From positions 1 to 15,139 of the forward strand of contig JAGGWE010000202.1 in the NCBI GenBank assembly GCA_021157665.1: a stretch of DNA of 15,139 nt. The letters run 5' to 3'. The position numbers and the translations under genes are program-made. This document shows positions 7,092-14,719 of this stretch, piece after piece (the first letter of the stretch is position 1; every line of letters starts with the position of its first letter). A model generated the notes under the pieces. It was not told where the DNA came from. It did not search any database and worked only from the letters and a program-made list of their open reading frames with translations. Origin of the DNA: Sulfurimonas sp. Lineage in GTDB: Bacteria; Campylobacterota; Campylobacteria; Campylobacterales; Sulfurimonadaceae.

Positions 7092-8161
7092 AATGAGAGT
7101 AGATACTTAAAATAGTATCTACTCTTTAAATCACCTACCATCGCCCCAATCATAAAAGAGTTATAATCATCTAATGTATAAGTTAAAGATGGGGAGATAA
7201 ATCTTGAATTTTTATCATCAAAACTATCAATATAAAGTACCGAGCCATCTAAAAAAATATTAAAACTATAAGAGAGAGAAAGCGCCGTATAAAAATTTGC
7301 CTGAACAAGATTTGAAACTATTTCAGAATTTAGATTTTCTAATATCTCTTGATATGAAAAATTTTCAGATGAATATAACACCTCTGCAACCAAAGTTACA
7401 CCATTTACAAAACCATAATCTACCCCAACAATCCCTTGAAAAAAATCTTTTAATTCATTTTTTATATATGCACCTTCACTTCTAAACTCCATCCCAGTAT
7501 CAAGTAAATTTCCCTCTATCTCGTATCCAAGCATTTTAGTTTGATTTGAACTTATTAAACTAAAACCAATATCTACAAAACTCATATAACTCTTATATCT
7601 TGCCCCATATTTAAAACTATCATCTGCTTTTTGTGAAGCTACAACTGTTATATGCGATGTGTCATTTATATGTCTAGTATATGAAACTCCAAACACTCCA
7701 AAAACCTCATCAGGCTCCAAGGCATATATATTTTTAGGATTAAAAAGATTAGTAGGATTCCAGATTCGTCCTACCCCCATTGTGATATTTTGTAAACCAA
7801 ACACAACTCTATTTTTAGCATCTTCATAACCTATATAAGCTCTATAAATCTTAGAATAAGCACTGCCATTATCATAATTATAAAAATTTGAAGCAGTTAA
7901 AAATGGGGTATCTGATTCTATAGACTGTATAAGGGTAAACTCCTTTGAATTTATATATTTTTGTCCATAATAATTAACACCATCCACAATAATAGTAGAG
8001 AAAAAATTATTTTGAAAATAATCACCTCTAAACCTTAATCTATCATAGTTGTATATGACAGAATCTTGTGAAATACTTAGATTAGTATTTTCAATTCTAT
8101 AATCAAAATCTGCCATCATGGCATGTGGGAATAAAAATAATAACAGAATTAATTTCATCAT
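7088..8161 (-). CDS. Putative outer-membrane beta-barrel protein of the Lol-like operon
   Basis: A 357-residue protein with a signal peptide (about 1-17, likely cut after HAMMA), then a long series of short alternating polar/aromatic strands ending in Phe, the pattern of a C-terminal beta-barrel signal. Residues about 118-142 contain FGLQNITMGVGRIWNPTNLF, which resembles the G-Q-x-x-x-x-G-x-G-x-x-x-P-T-(D/N)-L-F-x-P motif I associate with alginate-export/DUF1302-like barrels. The family name is therefore tentative. It is the last gene of a five-gene unit. Its start overlaps the ATPase stop as TAATG, implying translational coupling; a second ATG follows immediately. Its location suggests it is the outer-membrane end of the transport route formed by its operon partners. 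The substrate is unknown. The 3' end of the gene contains the leuA terminator hairpin. Confidence 0.75.
   Translation of the reverse strand: MMKLILLLFLFPHAMMADFDYRIENTNLSISQDSVIYNYDRLRFRGDYFQNNFFSTIIVDGVNYYGQKYINSKEFTLIQSIESDTPFLTASNFYNYDNGSAYSKIYRAYIGYEDAKNRVVFGLQNITMGVGRIWNPTNLFNPKNIYALEPDEVFGVFGVSYTRHINDTSHITVVASQKADDSFKYGARYKSYMSFVDIGFSLISSNQTKMLGYEIEGNLLDTGMEFRSEGAYIKNELKDFFQGIVGVDYGFVNGVTLVAEVLYSSENFSYQEILENLNSEIVSNLVQANFYTALSLSYSFNIFLDGSVLYIDSFDDKNSRFISPSLTYTLDDYNSFMIGAMVGDLKSRYYFKYLLSF
7096..7125. terminator. Bidirectional hairpin between leuA and the converging operon
   Basis: A perfect 12-bp stem: AGAGTAGATACT (7096-7107) and its complement (7114-7125) around the loop TAAAAT. It lies just after the leuA stop and is followed by TTAAA on the plus strand and CATTTTAG on the minus strand, so it can end transcripts from both sides. 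It sits inside the last codons of the beta-barrel gene rather than in spacer DNA. Confidence 0.75.
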
Positions 8162-8826
8162 TAAACCAAGGCACCATCACTCATATAAATAATTCTACTA
8201 ACACTTTTCTTTACCATCTCATCATGTGAAGCAAATAAAATACTAATACCCTCTTTCTCATTTAATTCTCTCATCATATCTATAAGCTTTTGTGAGTTTA
8301 AAGAGTCAAGATTTGCTGTTGGTTCATCTGCTAAGATTATTTTTGGTTTTGAAGCAACAGCACGAGCTACTGCAACCCGTTGTTCTTCTCCACCACTTAT
8401 GGCATGTGGAAGTGATTTAAGTAGATTATCTATCTCAAGTATAGAAGCAACTTCTAAAACTCTTTGTTTTATCTCACTATCACTAAATCCACGAAGCCTC
8501 ATAATAAAACCGATATTTTCTTCAACATTAAGGACAGGAACAAGATTATACGCTTGAAATACAAAACCCATTTGAGTAAGTCTTAGCTTAGTTTTCTCAT
8601 CATCACTTAAAGTCGAAACCTCTTCACTCTCAAGATATATTTTGCCACTATCAATAGAATCTAATAAGCCTATAGCATTTAAAAGTGTAGTTTTTCCACA
8701 TCCTGATTCTCCACTAAAAAGTGTAAATTCTCCAGCTTTTATATTTAAGTCAATATCACGAAGTGCATGAACTTCTCTTGCTTCACCCTTATAAAAATAT
8801 TTATTTACACTCGCTAGCTTAATCAT
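8161..8826 (-). CDS. LolD/MacB-type ABC transporter ATPase
   Basis: A 221-residue cytoplasmic ATPase that would drive the two FtsX-like permeases encoded just upstream. It has Walker A GESGCGKT (39-46), Q-loop Gln91, signature ISGGEEQR (143-150), Walker B with ADEPTANLD (166-174) and switch His201. The ADEPTANLD block and overall length are typical of the LolD/MacB/FtsE group, which perform mechanotransmission on substrates at the periplasmic face rather than transport through the membrane. The start overlaps the preceding permease stop as ATGA, with AAAGG upstream. Assignment to LolD itself is not justified, because this is an accessory cassette with a dedicated LolA-like protein and barrel. 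Confidence 0.93.
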   Translation of the reverse strand: MIKLASVNKYFYKGEAREVHALRDIDLNIKAGEFTLFSGESGCGKTTLLNAIGLLDSIDSGKIYLESEEVSTLSDDEKTKLRLTQMGFVFQAYNLVPVLNVEENIGFIMRLRGFSDSEIKQRVLEVASILEIDNLLKSLPHAISGGEEQRVAVARAVASKPKIILADEPTANLDSLNSQKLIDMMRELNEKEGISILFASHDEMVKKSVSRIIYMSDGALV

Positions 8827-10034
8827 TTCTCAGCCTTTATAACCTCTATAGGATTTAGTTTTTTAATTTTTCTAAGTGGTATTAGGACACTAAGTAATGA
8901 AGCAGATATAATAGCTATAAAAGTGCTAGTAAAGTATGAGATTTTTATAGTCCCGTATATCACTGCCTCATATCCCCACATCTCCAAAGCATCTGAAAAA
9001 GCACTTAAATCAAGTCCGTAATCTCTAAGATAGATTAAAAGAATTCCACCTAAAACAGCCCCACTTATGTAACCAAAAAATGAAACAAACAGAGCCTCTA
9101 AAAATATTTGTAATCTTATATATTTATAATGCATACCGATACTTAAAACTATACCAAACTCACGGATTCTATCTAGTATTGAGACATACATCACACCAAG
9201 TATCCCTATAAAAACAACACCCATAACTATGATAAAGGTAACAGAGTTAAAGATAAACATAATCTCCTGCATCATCTGCATCATAGGTTGAAGTTCAAAA
9301 AAATTCTTTACATCAAGCGATGAATATTTTAGCTTTAATAATTCAGCCAAGTTTTTATTATCACTCATTATAGCTATTTGAGTAACATCATTTGAGCTAG
9401 TTCCTAAAAACTTATGCACTCTTGATATATCTACAAAGATTGCATTTGAATCAAGCAAGATATTTGTTGTTTGAACAACTCCTCTTATTCTCAGAGCAAT
9501 AGAATTTATCTCTCCAGATATATCTTGTGCTGAAAAAATCACTTTTGAACCAACTTTTACCTTAAGTGTTTTAGCAAGTTCAAGTCCTATCACAGCACCT
9601 CGTTTATCAAATTTCATCTCACCACTCTTTAAAAATTTACTAAATCTTCCAAACTTATCTTCACTTTTTAAATCTATCCCACAAATAGTTGCAAATGATG
9701 ATTTTCTAGCAGTTGCGACTAAACCATCTACTTGCACTCTTAAAACTACTGCTTTTACACCATCTATATTTTGTAACTCTTCTCTTATGGCATGTGCATT
9801 CTTAATTCTATATTTTATATCTTTTTGTACTCTATAATCTTTAGCAAAGATACTGACATCTCCACTGGCACTTCTTTTATTTTTATCAAGCATATTATTT
9901 GCCATACCATCATAAAGACCTTGCAAGCCTATCATCATACTCATACTCACTGCTATCATGGTAATGAGTAAAAGTGTGCGTGGAAGTCTTAAAAATGAGT
10001 TCTTCCAAGCCATTTTTATGATTAAACTATACAT
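8823..10034 (-). CDS. FtsX/LolC-type ABC permease (second)
   Basis: A 403-residue inner-membrane protein with the MacB/LolC/FtsX layout: one helix near the N-terminus (about 20-40), a large periplasmic domain (about 41-257), and three C-terminal helices (about 258-286, 308-337, 366-387). The conserved cytoplasmic coupling stretch DRIREFGIVLSIGM (288-301) follows helix 2, and a C-terminal PIEVIKAEK closes the protein. It probably pairs with the preceding permease as a heterodimer, as LolC pairs with LolE. It overlaps that gene by 8 bp. A GAGG ribosome site sits in the end of the upstream gene. Confidence 0.9.
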   Translation of the reverse strand: MYSLIIKMAWKNSFLRLPRTLLLITMIAVSMSMMIGLQGLYDGMANNMLDKNKRSASGDVSIFAKDYRVQKDIKYRIKNAHAIREELQNIDGVKAVVLRVQVDGLVATARKSSFATICGIDLKSEDKFGRFSKFLKSGEMKFDKRGAVIGLELAKTLKVKVGSKVIFSAQDISGEINSIALRIRGVVQTTNILLDSNAIFVDISRVHKFLGTSSNDVTQIAIMSDNKNLAELLKLKYSSLDVKNFFELQPMMQMMQEIMFIFNSVTFIIVMGVVFIGILGVMYVSILDRIREFGIVLSIGMHYKYIRLQIFLEALFVSFFGYISGAVLGGILLIYLRDYGLDLSAFSDALEMWGYEAVIYGTIKISYFTSTFIAIISASLLSVLIPLRKIKKLNPIEVIKAEK

Positions 10035-11247
10035 GACGACTTGCCTCTATGGGTTTAAAAGAGTTTATATAAAAAAATGGATAAACTACACTTAAAAGAT
10101 TTAGTATAAAAATGAGACAAATATTCCAAAAAATTGTAAATATATCAAAACTAAAAGGCAACTCATCAGAGACTAAACCATAATCCTGATACATCTGGGC
10201 TATCCCCTCAATCACAATAGGATTTATACTATAGTAATAACAGATATATCCAGCTATCGGTGTTGCTAAGATAATAGCAAGAGAAGAGAGTATAAATATC
10301 TCATACAAAAGAAGTGAAAAGACAGCTCTTTTTGACAAACCAATACATCTCAAAACTCCAAACTCTTTTATGCGAGAACTTACATTTATAAAACCATAAA
10401 TCATAATAACAAAAAAGATTACAATCAAAAAAAGAGATAAAGAGATATATCCAAATATAGAATCAACTTCCATCGCTTCAACCATAGTTTTCATCAAAGT
10501 TTTCCATGTAAGAGATTCTAAATTTTCACTATCTAAAACTTTTATAATTTCATTATTAACTTCATCTACCTCATCTAAATCTTCTACTTTAATAGTTATA
10601 TATGAAGCCTTATTTTTAGAGAGCATTAACTCATCAAAATAGACTCGTGATATAAAAGTAGCACTAGAATCAAACTCAAACAAACCTGTTTTAAAAATCC
10701 CACATGCCACAAATATATCAGCAGAAAAAGAGTTATCACTTGCCCCACCGATAAATGAAACCTCATCACCTAACTTAACTTTTAATTTTGAAGCGACACC
10801 AGAACCAAGGTAGATACAATTTTGTGAACTCTCTTTTAAATATTCTCCACTTTGTAAAGCAGATTTTAATTGTGAGAGTTCTATCTCTTTAGTGGGATTG
10901 ATTCCAACAACCATTGAAGCTGTTGAATTATCTTTAAAGGAGAGCAATCCATAAGTCTCATAACGGGAACTAAAAAGTTTTATCCCATCTATTTTCGATA
11001 GCTTACTTTCTATAGACTTTACATCTTGTATAAGATATTCATTACCACCAATATCTCGATAATCTTTATGATAAATCTCTATAGCACCACCATAAATTTT
11101 AAGAGAATTTTTAAGCATAGAATCATGAGAACCATCCGTCATAGAGACATAAAGCACTAGAAAAACAGTAGATATAAAAGTAAGGATAAAAGTCGTAATA
11201 GAGCGACCTTTATAAAAGAGGATGTTTTTAAGAGCTAAGCTAAACAT
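10027..11247 (-). CDS. FtsX/LolC-type ABC permease (first)
   Basis: A 406-residue inner-membrane protein of the same four-helix type: helix 1 at about 17-36, a periplasmic domain at about 37-265, then helices at about 266-289, 308-337 and 369-394. The coupling motif SSRIKEFGVLRCIGLS (290-305) matches the family (R-x-x-E-x-G-x-L-R-x-x-G). The C-terminal KPIEASRHV corresponds to the P-x-E-A end common in LolC/MacB-like permeases. It differs enough from the next permease to suggest distinct roles for the two, for example one contacting the periplasmic carrier. It begins 6 bp after the LolA-like gene. No substrate can be inferred from the sequence. Confidence 0.9.
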   Translation of the reverse strand: MFSLALKNILFYKGRSITTFILTFISTVFLVLYVSMTDGSHDSMLKNSLKIYGGAIEIYHKDYRDIGGNEYLIQDVKSIESKLSKIDGIKLFSSRYETYGLLSFKDNSTASMVVGINPTKEIELSQLKSALQSGEYLKESSQNCIYLGSGVASKLKVKLGDEVSFIGGASDNSFSADIFVACGIFKTGLFEFDSSATFISRVYFDELMLSKNKASYITIKVEDLDEVDEVNNEIIKVLDSENLESLTWKTLMKTMVEAMEVDSIFGYISLSLFLIVIFFVIMIYGFINVSSRIKEFGVLRCIGLSKRAVFSLLLYEIFILSSLAIILATPIAGYICYYYSINPIVIEGIAQMYQDYGLVSDELPFSFDIFTIFWNICLIFILNLLSVVYPFFYINSFKPIEASRHV

Positions 11248-11253
11248 CTCAGT

Positions 11254-11982
11254 TTACCTAGAAAATCTTTTTAAAGCACTCTTTTTAAAGTACTGCTGTG
11301 AGATTTCTGTGTCATACTCAACCTCTTCCAAAACTATCTCAGTAAAATTATTTTTCTTTTCACTAGATTGTACTCTCCAATAAGTTGGAATATAATATTT
11401 TCCAAACTTTTTCACTTTTTCATATATAAAGTATCTAATCTCTTCCCCATCTTCATCATAAAATATATCTTTAACAGAAGTATATGTTGAAATATCTATA
11501 TTGATAATTATTTTACCCCATACAACAGCGGCATCCTCTTTTGGTATAAGTTCTATAGTTACTATGTTTTCATCTTTTTTAAGTATTCGTGGCTCATAGT
11601 CTTCTACAATCGAACTTTGTTTTACCATATCATCATTAGTAATATCACTTCCCATCCAATTTTGAAGCATCATTGATGGTGGAATTTTTATGACTCTTTC
11701 AATTTTTGGAACATATTGCCACATTTGATTATCAAGGGAGAGGAAGGTTATTCCCTTATCTTTTGGAGGATAAAGAATTTTTGTGAAGCTTTTTTTTGTA
11801 CCTTGTGAGTAAGTCTGCATCTTCATAGTTCGCTCATGTCTCAGAGATACTACTCGCATACTTAACCTCATGGAGATATTCTCACCCCTCATATTTTCAT
11901 CTAACTTTTTTATTATCTCGTAAGCTTCATTTGAAAATAACAGTTGTGCAAATATAGAAATAAAAATAATAAATCTAAACAT
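11254..11982 (-). CDS. LolA-like outer-membrane lipoprotein-sorting family protein
   Basis: A 242-residue secreted protein with a signal peptide (about 1-17, cut near LLFS/NEA). The mature part has the pattern of the LolA-like family annotated as outer membrane lipoprotein-sorting protein (the Pfam LolA_like group, from memory). Evidence is QGTKKSFTKILYPPKDKGI (60-78), MWQYVPKIERVIKIPPS (87-103) and the hallmark NWMGSDITNDDM (108-119). Family members adopt the half-open beta-barrel fold used to carry acyl chains through the periplasm. As first gene of the operon it is the likely carrier between the permease/ATPase complex and the beta-barrel. There is no Shine-Dalgarno sequence, and a perfect extended -10 lies 7 bases before the ATG. 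It is not the housekeeping LolA by sequence, which is shorter and lacks the GSD motif. Confidence 0.85.
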   Translation of the reverse strand: MFRFIIFISIFAQLLFSNEAYEIIKKLDENMRGENISMRLSMRVVSLRHERTMKMQTYSQGTKKSFTKILYPPKDKGITFLSLDNQMWQYVPKIERVIKIPPSMMLQNWMGSDITNDDMVKQSSIVEDYEPRILKKDENIVTIELIPKEDAAVVWGKIIINIDISTYTSVKDIFYDEDGEEIRYFIYEKVKKFGKYYIPTYWRVQSSEKKNNFTEIVLEEVEYDTEISQQYFKKSALKRFSR

Positions 11983-11988
11983 AAGACT

Positions 11989-11997
11989 ATTATATCA
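11989..11997 (-). promoter_or_regulatory. Extended -10 promoter for the Lol-like operon, leaderless start
   Basis: On the minus strand TGATATAAT (11997-11989) is a perfect TGnTATAAT. The hexamer ends so that the expected start point, seven bases on, is the A of the LolA-like ATG at 11982. It sits in the 28-bp gap after the penicillin-binding protein gene and gives the cassette its own promoter within a longer co-directional run. Confidence 0.55.
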
Positions 11998-12010
11998 TTA
12001 AAATTTATAT

Positions 12011-14014
12011 CTAAAAAAGCAACTCTTCTTGAGGGTCAACTTTCACCTCAACACGAGGTGGTTTTGAAATATCACTAAAATACTCTTTTTTACCTCCGAT
12101 ATCAACCTCGATGATACCTTCAGGTCTCTCAAACTCTCTTTGAACTTGGGGATATAACTCTAATATATTTTTATAAAACATATTAAATGCTGGACCTGCA
12201 ACTCTACCACCAGTCTCTTTTTTATGCATCGGTTTATTATCATCATTTCCAAACCAAACAATAGTTTCAATCGTTGGAGAGTAACCAGCAAACCAACCAT
12301 CAATATTATCATTTGTAGTACCAGTTTTTCCTGCTATATCTATACCTCTAACTCTTGCTCTAATACCTGTTCCCCTATCCACAACACTTTTTAATATACT
12401 TGTCATTAAATAAGCTTGTTGTGGAGTAGTTATCTCTCTTGAACTTGGTGTAAATTCATGAATAACAGAACCATTTTGTTCTATATAATTTATAATATGA
12501 GGCTCAACCTGCGTTCCATGATTTGCAAAAGATGTATAATATTTAGCTAATTCCAAAGGTGAGATTGTTAGTGTACCGAGTGATATGGATAAATCTTGAG
12601 GTACATGTTTTATACCAAACTTCTTAAATTCTCTCAGCAAAGGTGCTAATCCTATATCATTTACAAGATTTATTGTTGCAAGATTACTTGAGTGTACAAG
12701 AGCCTCTCTTAGCGTGATAAGTCCCTTATAATTTTTAGAGTAGTTTCTAGGTTGCCACTTCATCTCTTGTCCATCTTTTTCATACTTATAAGTCTTAGCA
12801 ATATCTACCAACTCTGTCGCTCCAGAAAAACCTAAATCTATTGCAACCTGATATATAAACGGCTTAAATGAAGAACCTGGTTGTCTGCGAGCCTGAGTTG
12901 CACGATTGAATGAGCTTTTTTTATAGTCTGTACTTCCAACAAGAGCTAAAATATCGCCAGTGGCTGCCTCAACACTAACCAAAGCACCATTTAAAAGTGT
13001 AGTATTAGAGTCATCAAATTTTGGTTTACGCTTCCATTTTTTAGCAGATGCTAACTCTTTTTCTTTATAAGCCTCTATTCTTTTTAAGGACTCACCATAA
13101 GCGTATAAAAGTGATTCTCTACCAACTTTTTGAAGTCTAATATCTATAGTTGTATAAACCTCATAACCACCTGTTTTAAAATCTTTTATACCTAGTTTTT
13201 TCATTCTTCGTGCTATCTCATCTACAATAAAAGGTGCTTTATTTTGAGTTAAAGTTGTATTAAATACCTCAGGTGATTCAGAAATCGCTTTTTCAAAAGC
13301 TTTATCATCAATCCAACCTAAAACATGCATTCTTTTTATTACACGATTTGCTCTACCCATCGACATCTCATAGTTTTTTGTAGGAGCATAAGTGCTTGGT
13401 GCTTTTGGAAGTCCAACTAAAATTGCTATCTCTTTAAGAGTTAAATCATTTAACTCTTTATGAAAATAACCATCAGCAGCTGTTTTAATCCCATAATATC
13501 CATGACCAAAATATATCTCATTTAAATATCTTTCTAAAATTTCTTCTTTTGTTAAAAGTGATTCTAATTTTATTGAAAAAATAGCCTCTTTTATTTTACG
13601 AGATAATTTCTTTTCTCTTGTTAAAAGCTTATTTTTTACAAGTTGCTGAGTGATTGTACTTGCACCTTGAACAGCTTTTCCAGCCTTTATAACTTTTATA
13701 GCTGCACGAAGAATTGCATCTATATTTATACCAGGATGTTCAAAAAATGTAGTATCTTCAATAGCTACAAGTGCTTCAATAGCACGAGGTGGAATCTCAT
13801 TAAAAGGAGCATAAAATCTATGCTTTTTATCAAATATATTTGCAATTTTATCACCATTTTTATCATAAATTCTACTACTTTTTGATGGTTTATAATCAAC
13901 TAATGAAGAAACATCATAACTAAATGATAAATAATAATATGCAAAAAGAAAAACTGGAGAAAAAAGTCCAAGTAAAAAAACTGTTATAAATATTTTCTTT
14001 TTGTGTCTAAACAT
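12011..14014 (-). CDS. pbpA: Class A penicillin-binding protein 1A (transglycosylase/transpeptidase)
   Basis: A 667-residue bifunctional peptidoglycan synthase anchored by one N-terminal helix (about 8-30). The GT51 glycosyltransferase domain has EDTTFFEHPG (86-95) with the catalytic Glu, GASTITQQL (117-125), and KEEILERYLNEIYFG (156-170). The transpeptidase domain has the SxxK motif at SSFK (381-384, nucleophile Ser381), SSN (442-444) and KTGT (563-566). All catalytic residues are present. The protein ends shortly after the transpeptidase domain without a long tail. It starts 6 bp after an ABC ATPase gene, with AGGAAA overlapping that gene's end. The bioF / penicillin-binding-protein adjacency is one I recall from Helicobacter relatives; from memory, not checked. 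Confidence 0.97.
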   Translation of the reverse strand: MFRHKKKIFITVFLLGLFSPVFLFAYYYLSFSYDVSSLVDYKPSKSSRIYDKNGDKIANIFDKKHRFYAPFNEIPPRAIEALVAIEDTTFFEHPGINIDAILRAAIKVIKAGKAVQGASTITQQLVKNKLLTREKKLSRKIKEAIFSIKLESLLTKEEILERYLNEIYFGHGYYGIKTAADGYFHKELNDLTLKEIAILVGLPKAPSTYAPTKNYEMSMGRANRVIKRMHVLGWIDDKAFEKAISESPEVFNTTLTQNKAPFIVDEIARRMKKLGIKDFKTGGYEVYTTIDIRLQKVGRESLLYAYGESLKRIEAYKEKELASAKKWKRKPKFDDSNTTLLNGALVSVEAATGDILALVGSTDYKKSSFNRATQARRQPGSSFKPFIYQVAIDLGFSGATELVDIAKTYKYEKDGQEMKWQPRNYSKNYKGLITLREALVHSSNLATINLVNDIGLAPLLREFKKFGIKHVPQDLSISLGTLTISPLELAKYYTSFANHGTQVEPHIINYIEQNGSVIHEFTPSSREITTPQQAYLMTSILKSVVDRGTGIRARVRGIDIAGKTGTTNDNIDGWFAGYSPTIETIVWFGNDDNKPMHKKETGGRVAGPAFNMFYKNILELYPQVQREFERPEGIIEVDIGGKKEYFSDISKPPRVEVKVDPQEELLF

Positions 14015-14020
14015 CTTCTA

Positions 14021-14710
14021 TCATTTCCTAAATTCCCTATTTGCAAAGTTCGCTTCGATGAGTGTTTTTGTGTACTTGGCATGTGGGTTTTGTAATATAT
14101 CTGACATTTTACCATCTTCTACGACTAAACCATCTTTTATCACACAAATATCTTCACACAAAGATTTTGCAGAGTTCATATCATGAGTTACAAAAAGGAT
14201 TTTAAACCCCATCTCATCTTGAAGTTTTTTTAATAAATCTAAAATCAAAACTCTTGTATCAGGATCTAGTGCTGTTGTCGGCTCATCAAGTAACATTAGT
14301 TTTGGATTTGATTCTACTGCCATAGCAATTACAACTCGTTGAAGCTGTCCACCAGAAAGCTCAGGAGCAAATCTATTTAGCAACTCTTCATCTAAGCCAA
14401 CTTGAGCAAACAGTTTTACCTGCTCGGCATGTGGGATAAAGAACTGTTTAGTAATTTTTGTAAGTGGAGAGAGTGCAGTAAAAGGATTTTGAGGCACAAA
14501 AGAGATAGTTTCCCCTGCTTTTAATTCAAAGTCACCATCGTTATCTAACTCACATACCATACTGCTTGGTAGCATTCCCAAAAGTGCTTTAAGTGTTAAA
14601 CTTTTCCCACTTCCACTTTGCCCAACTAAAGCTAAAGATTTTTCTATATTAAAATTTATATCTACAAGAGTTTTATCTTCTAAATCTATTTTTAGCTTTG
14701 TAATTTTCAT
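14021..14710 (-). CDS. Lone peptide/nickel-type (DppD-like) ABC ATPase
   Basis: A 229-residue ATPase with Walker A GQSGSGKS (30-37), Q-loop FVPQNPFTALSPLTKI (71-86; the Q-N-P-x-x-x-L-x-P pattern is typical of DppD/OppD/NikD), signature LSGGQLQR (118-125), Walker B LMLLDEPTTALD (138-149) and switch His176. It ends near HAKYTKTLIEA (210-220), where full-length DppD/OppD proteins continue into the oligopeptide C-terminal region, so this is the short form. No permease or binding protein is encoded beside it; the flanking genes are bioF (9 bp upstream) and the class A penicillin-binding protein. It may serve permeases encoded elsewhere or have a non-transport role. I cannot name a substrate. Confidence 0.88.
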   Translation of the reverse strand: MKITKLKIDLEDKTLVDINFNIEKSLALVGQSGSGKSLTLKALLGMLPSSMVCELDNDGDFELKAGETISFVPQNPFTALSPLTKITKQFFIPHAEQVKLFAQVGLDEELLNRFAPELSGGQLQRVVIAMAVESNPKLMLLDEPTTALDPDTRVLILDLLKKLQDEMGFKILFVTHDMNSAKSLCEDICVIKDGLVVEDGKMSDILQNPHAKYTKTLIEANFANREFRK

Positions 14711-14719
14711 AAAAGTATT

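Larger units (their letters stand above)
6385..14433. repeat. Dispersed GGCATGTG motif, eight copies
   Basis: Exact GGCATGTG on the plus strand at 8120-8127, 8401-8408, 9789-9796, 14078-14085 and 14426-14433. On the minus strand it is at 6385-6392, 6800-6807 and 10701-10708. Six of the eight continue as GGCATGTGG and seven are preceded by T. The following bases are mostly A/T-rich. Copies lie inside leuA (two), the beta-barrel, the LolD-like ATPase, both permeases and the lone ABC ATPase (two). None occurs between 1 and 6384. The coordinates given span the whole set. Confidence 0.7.
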
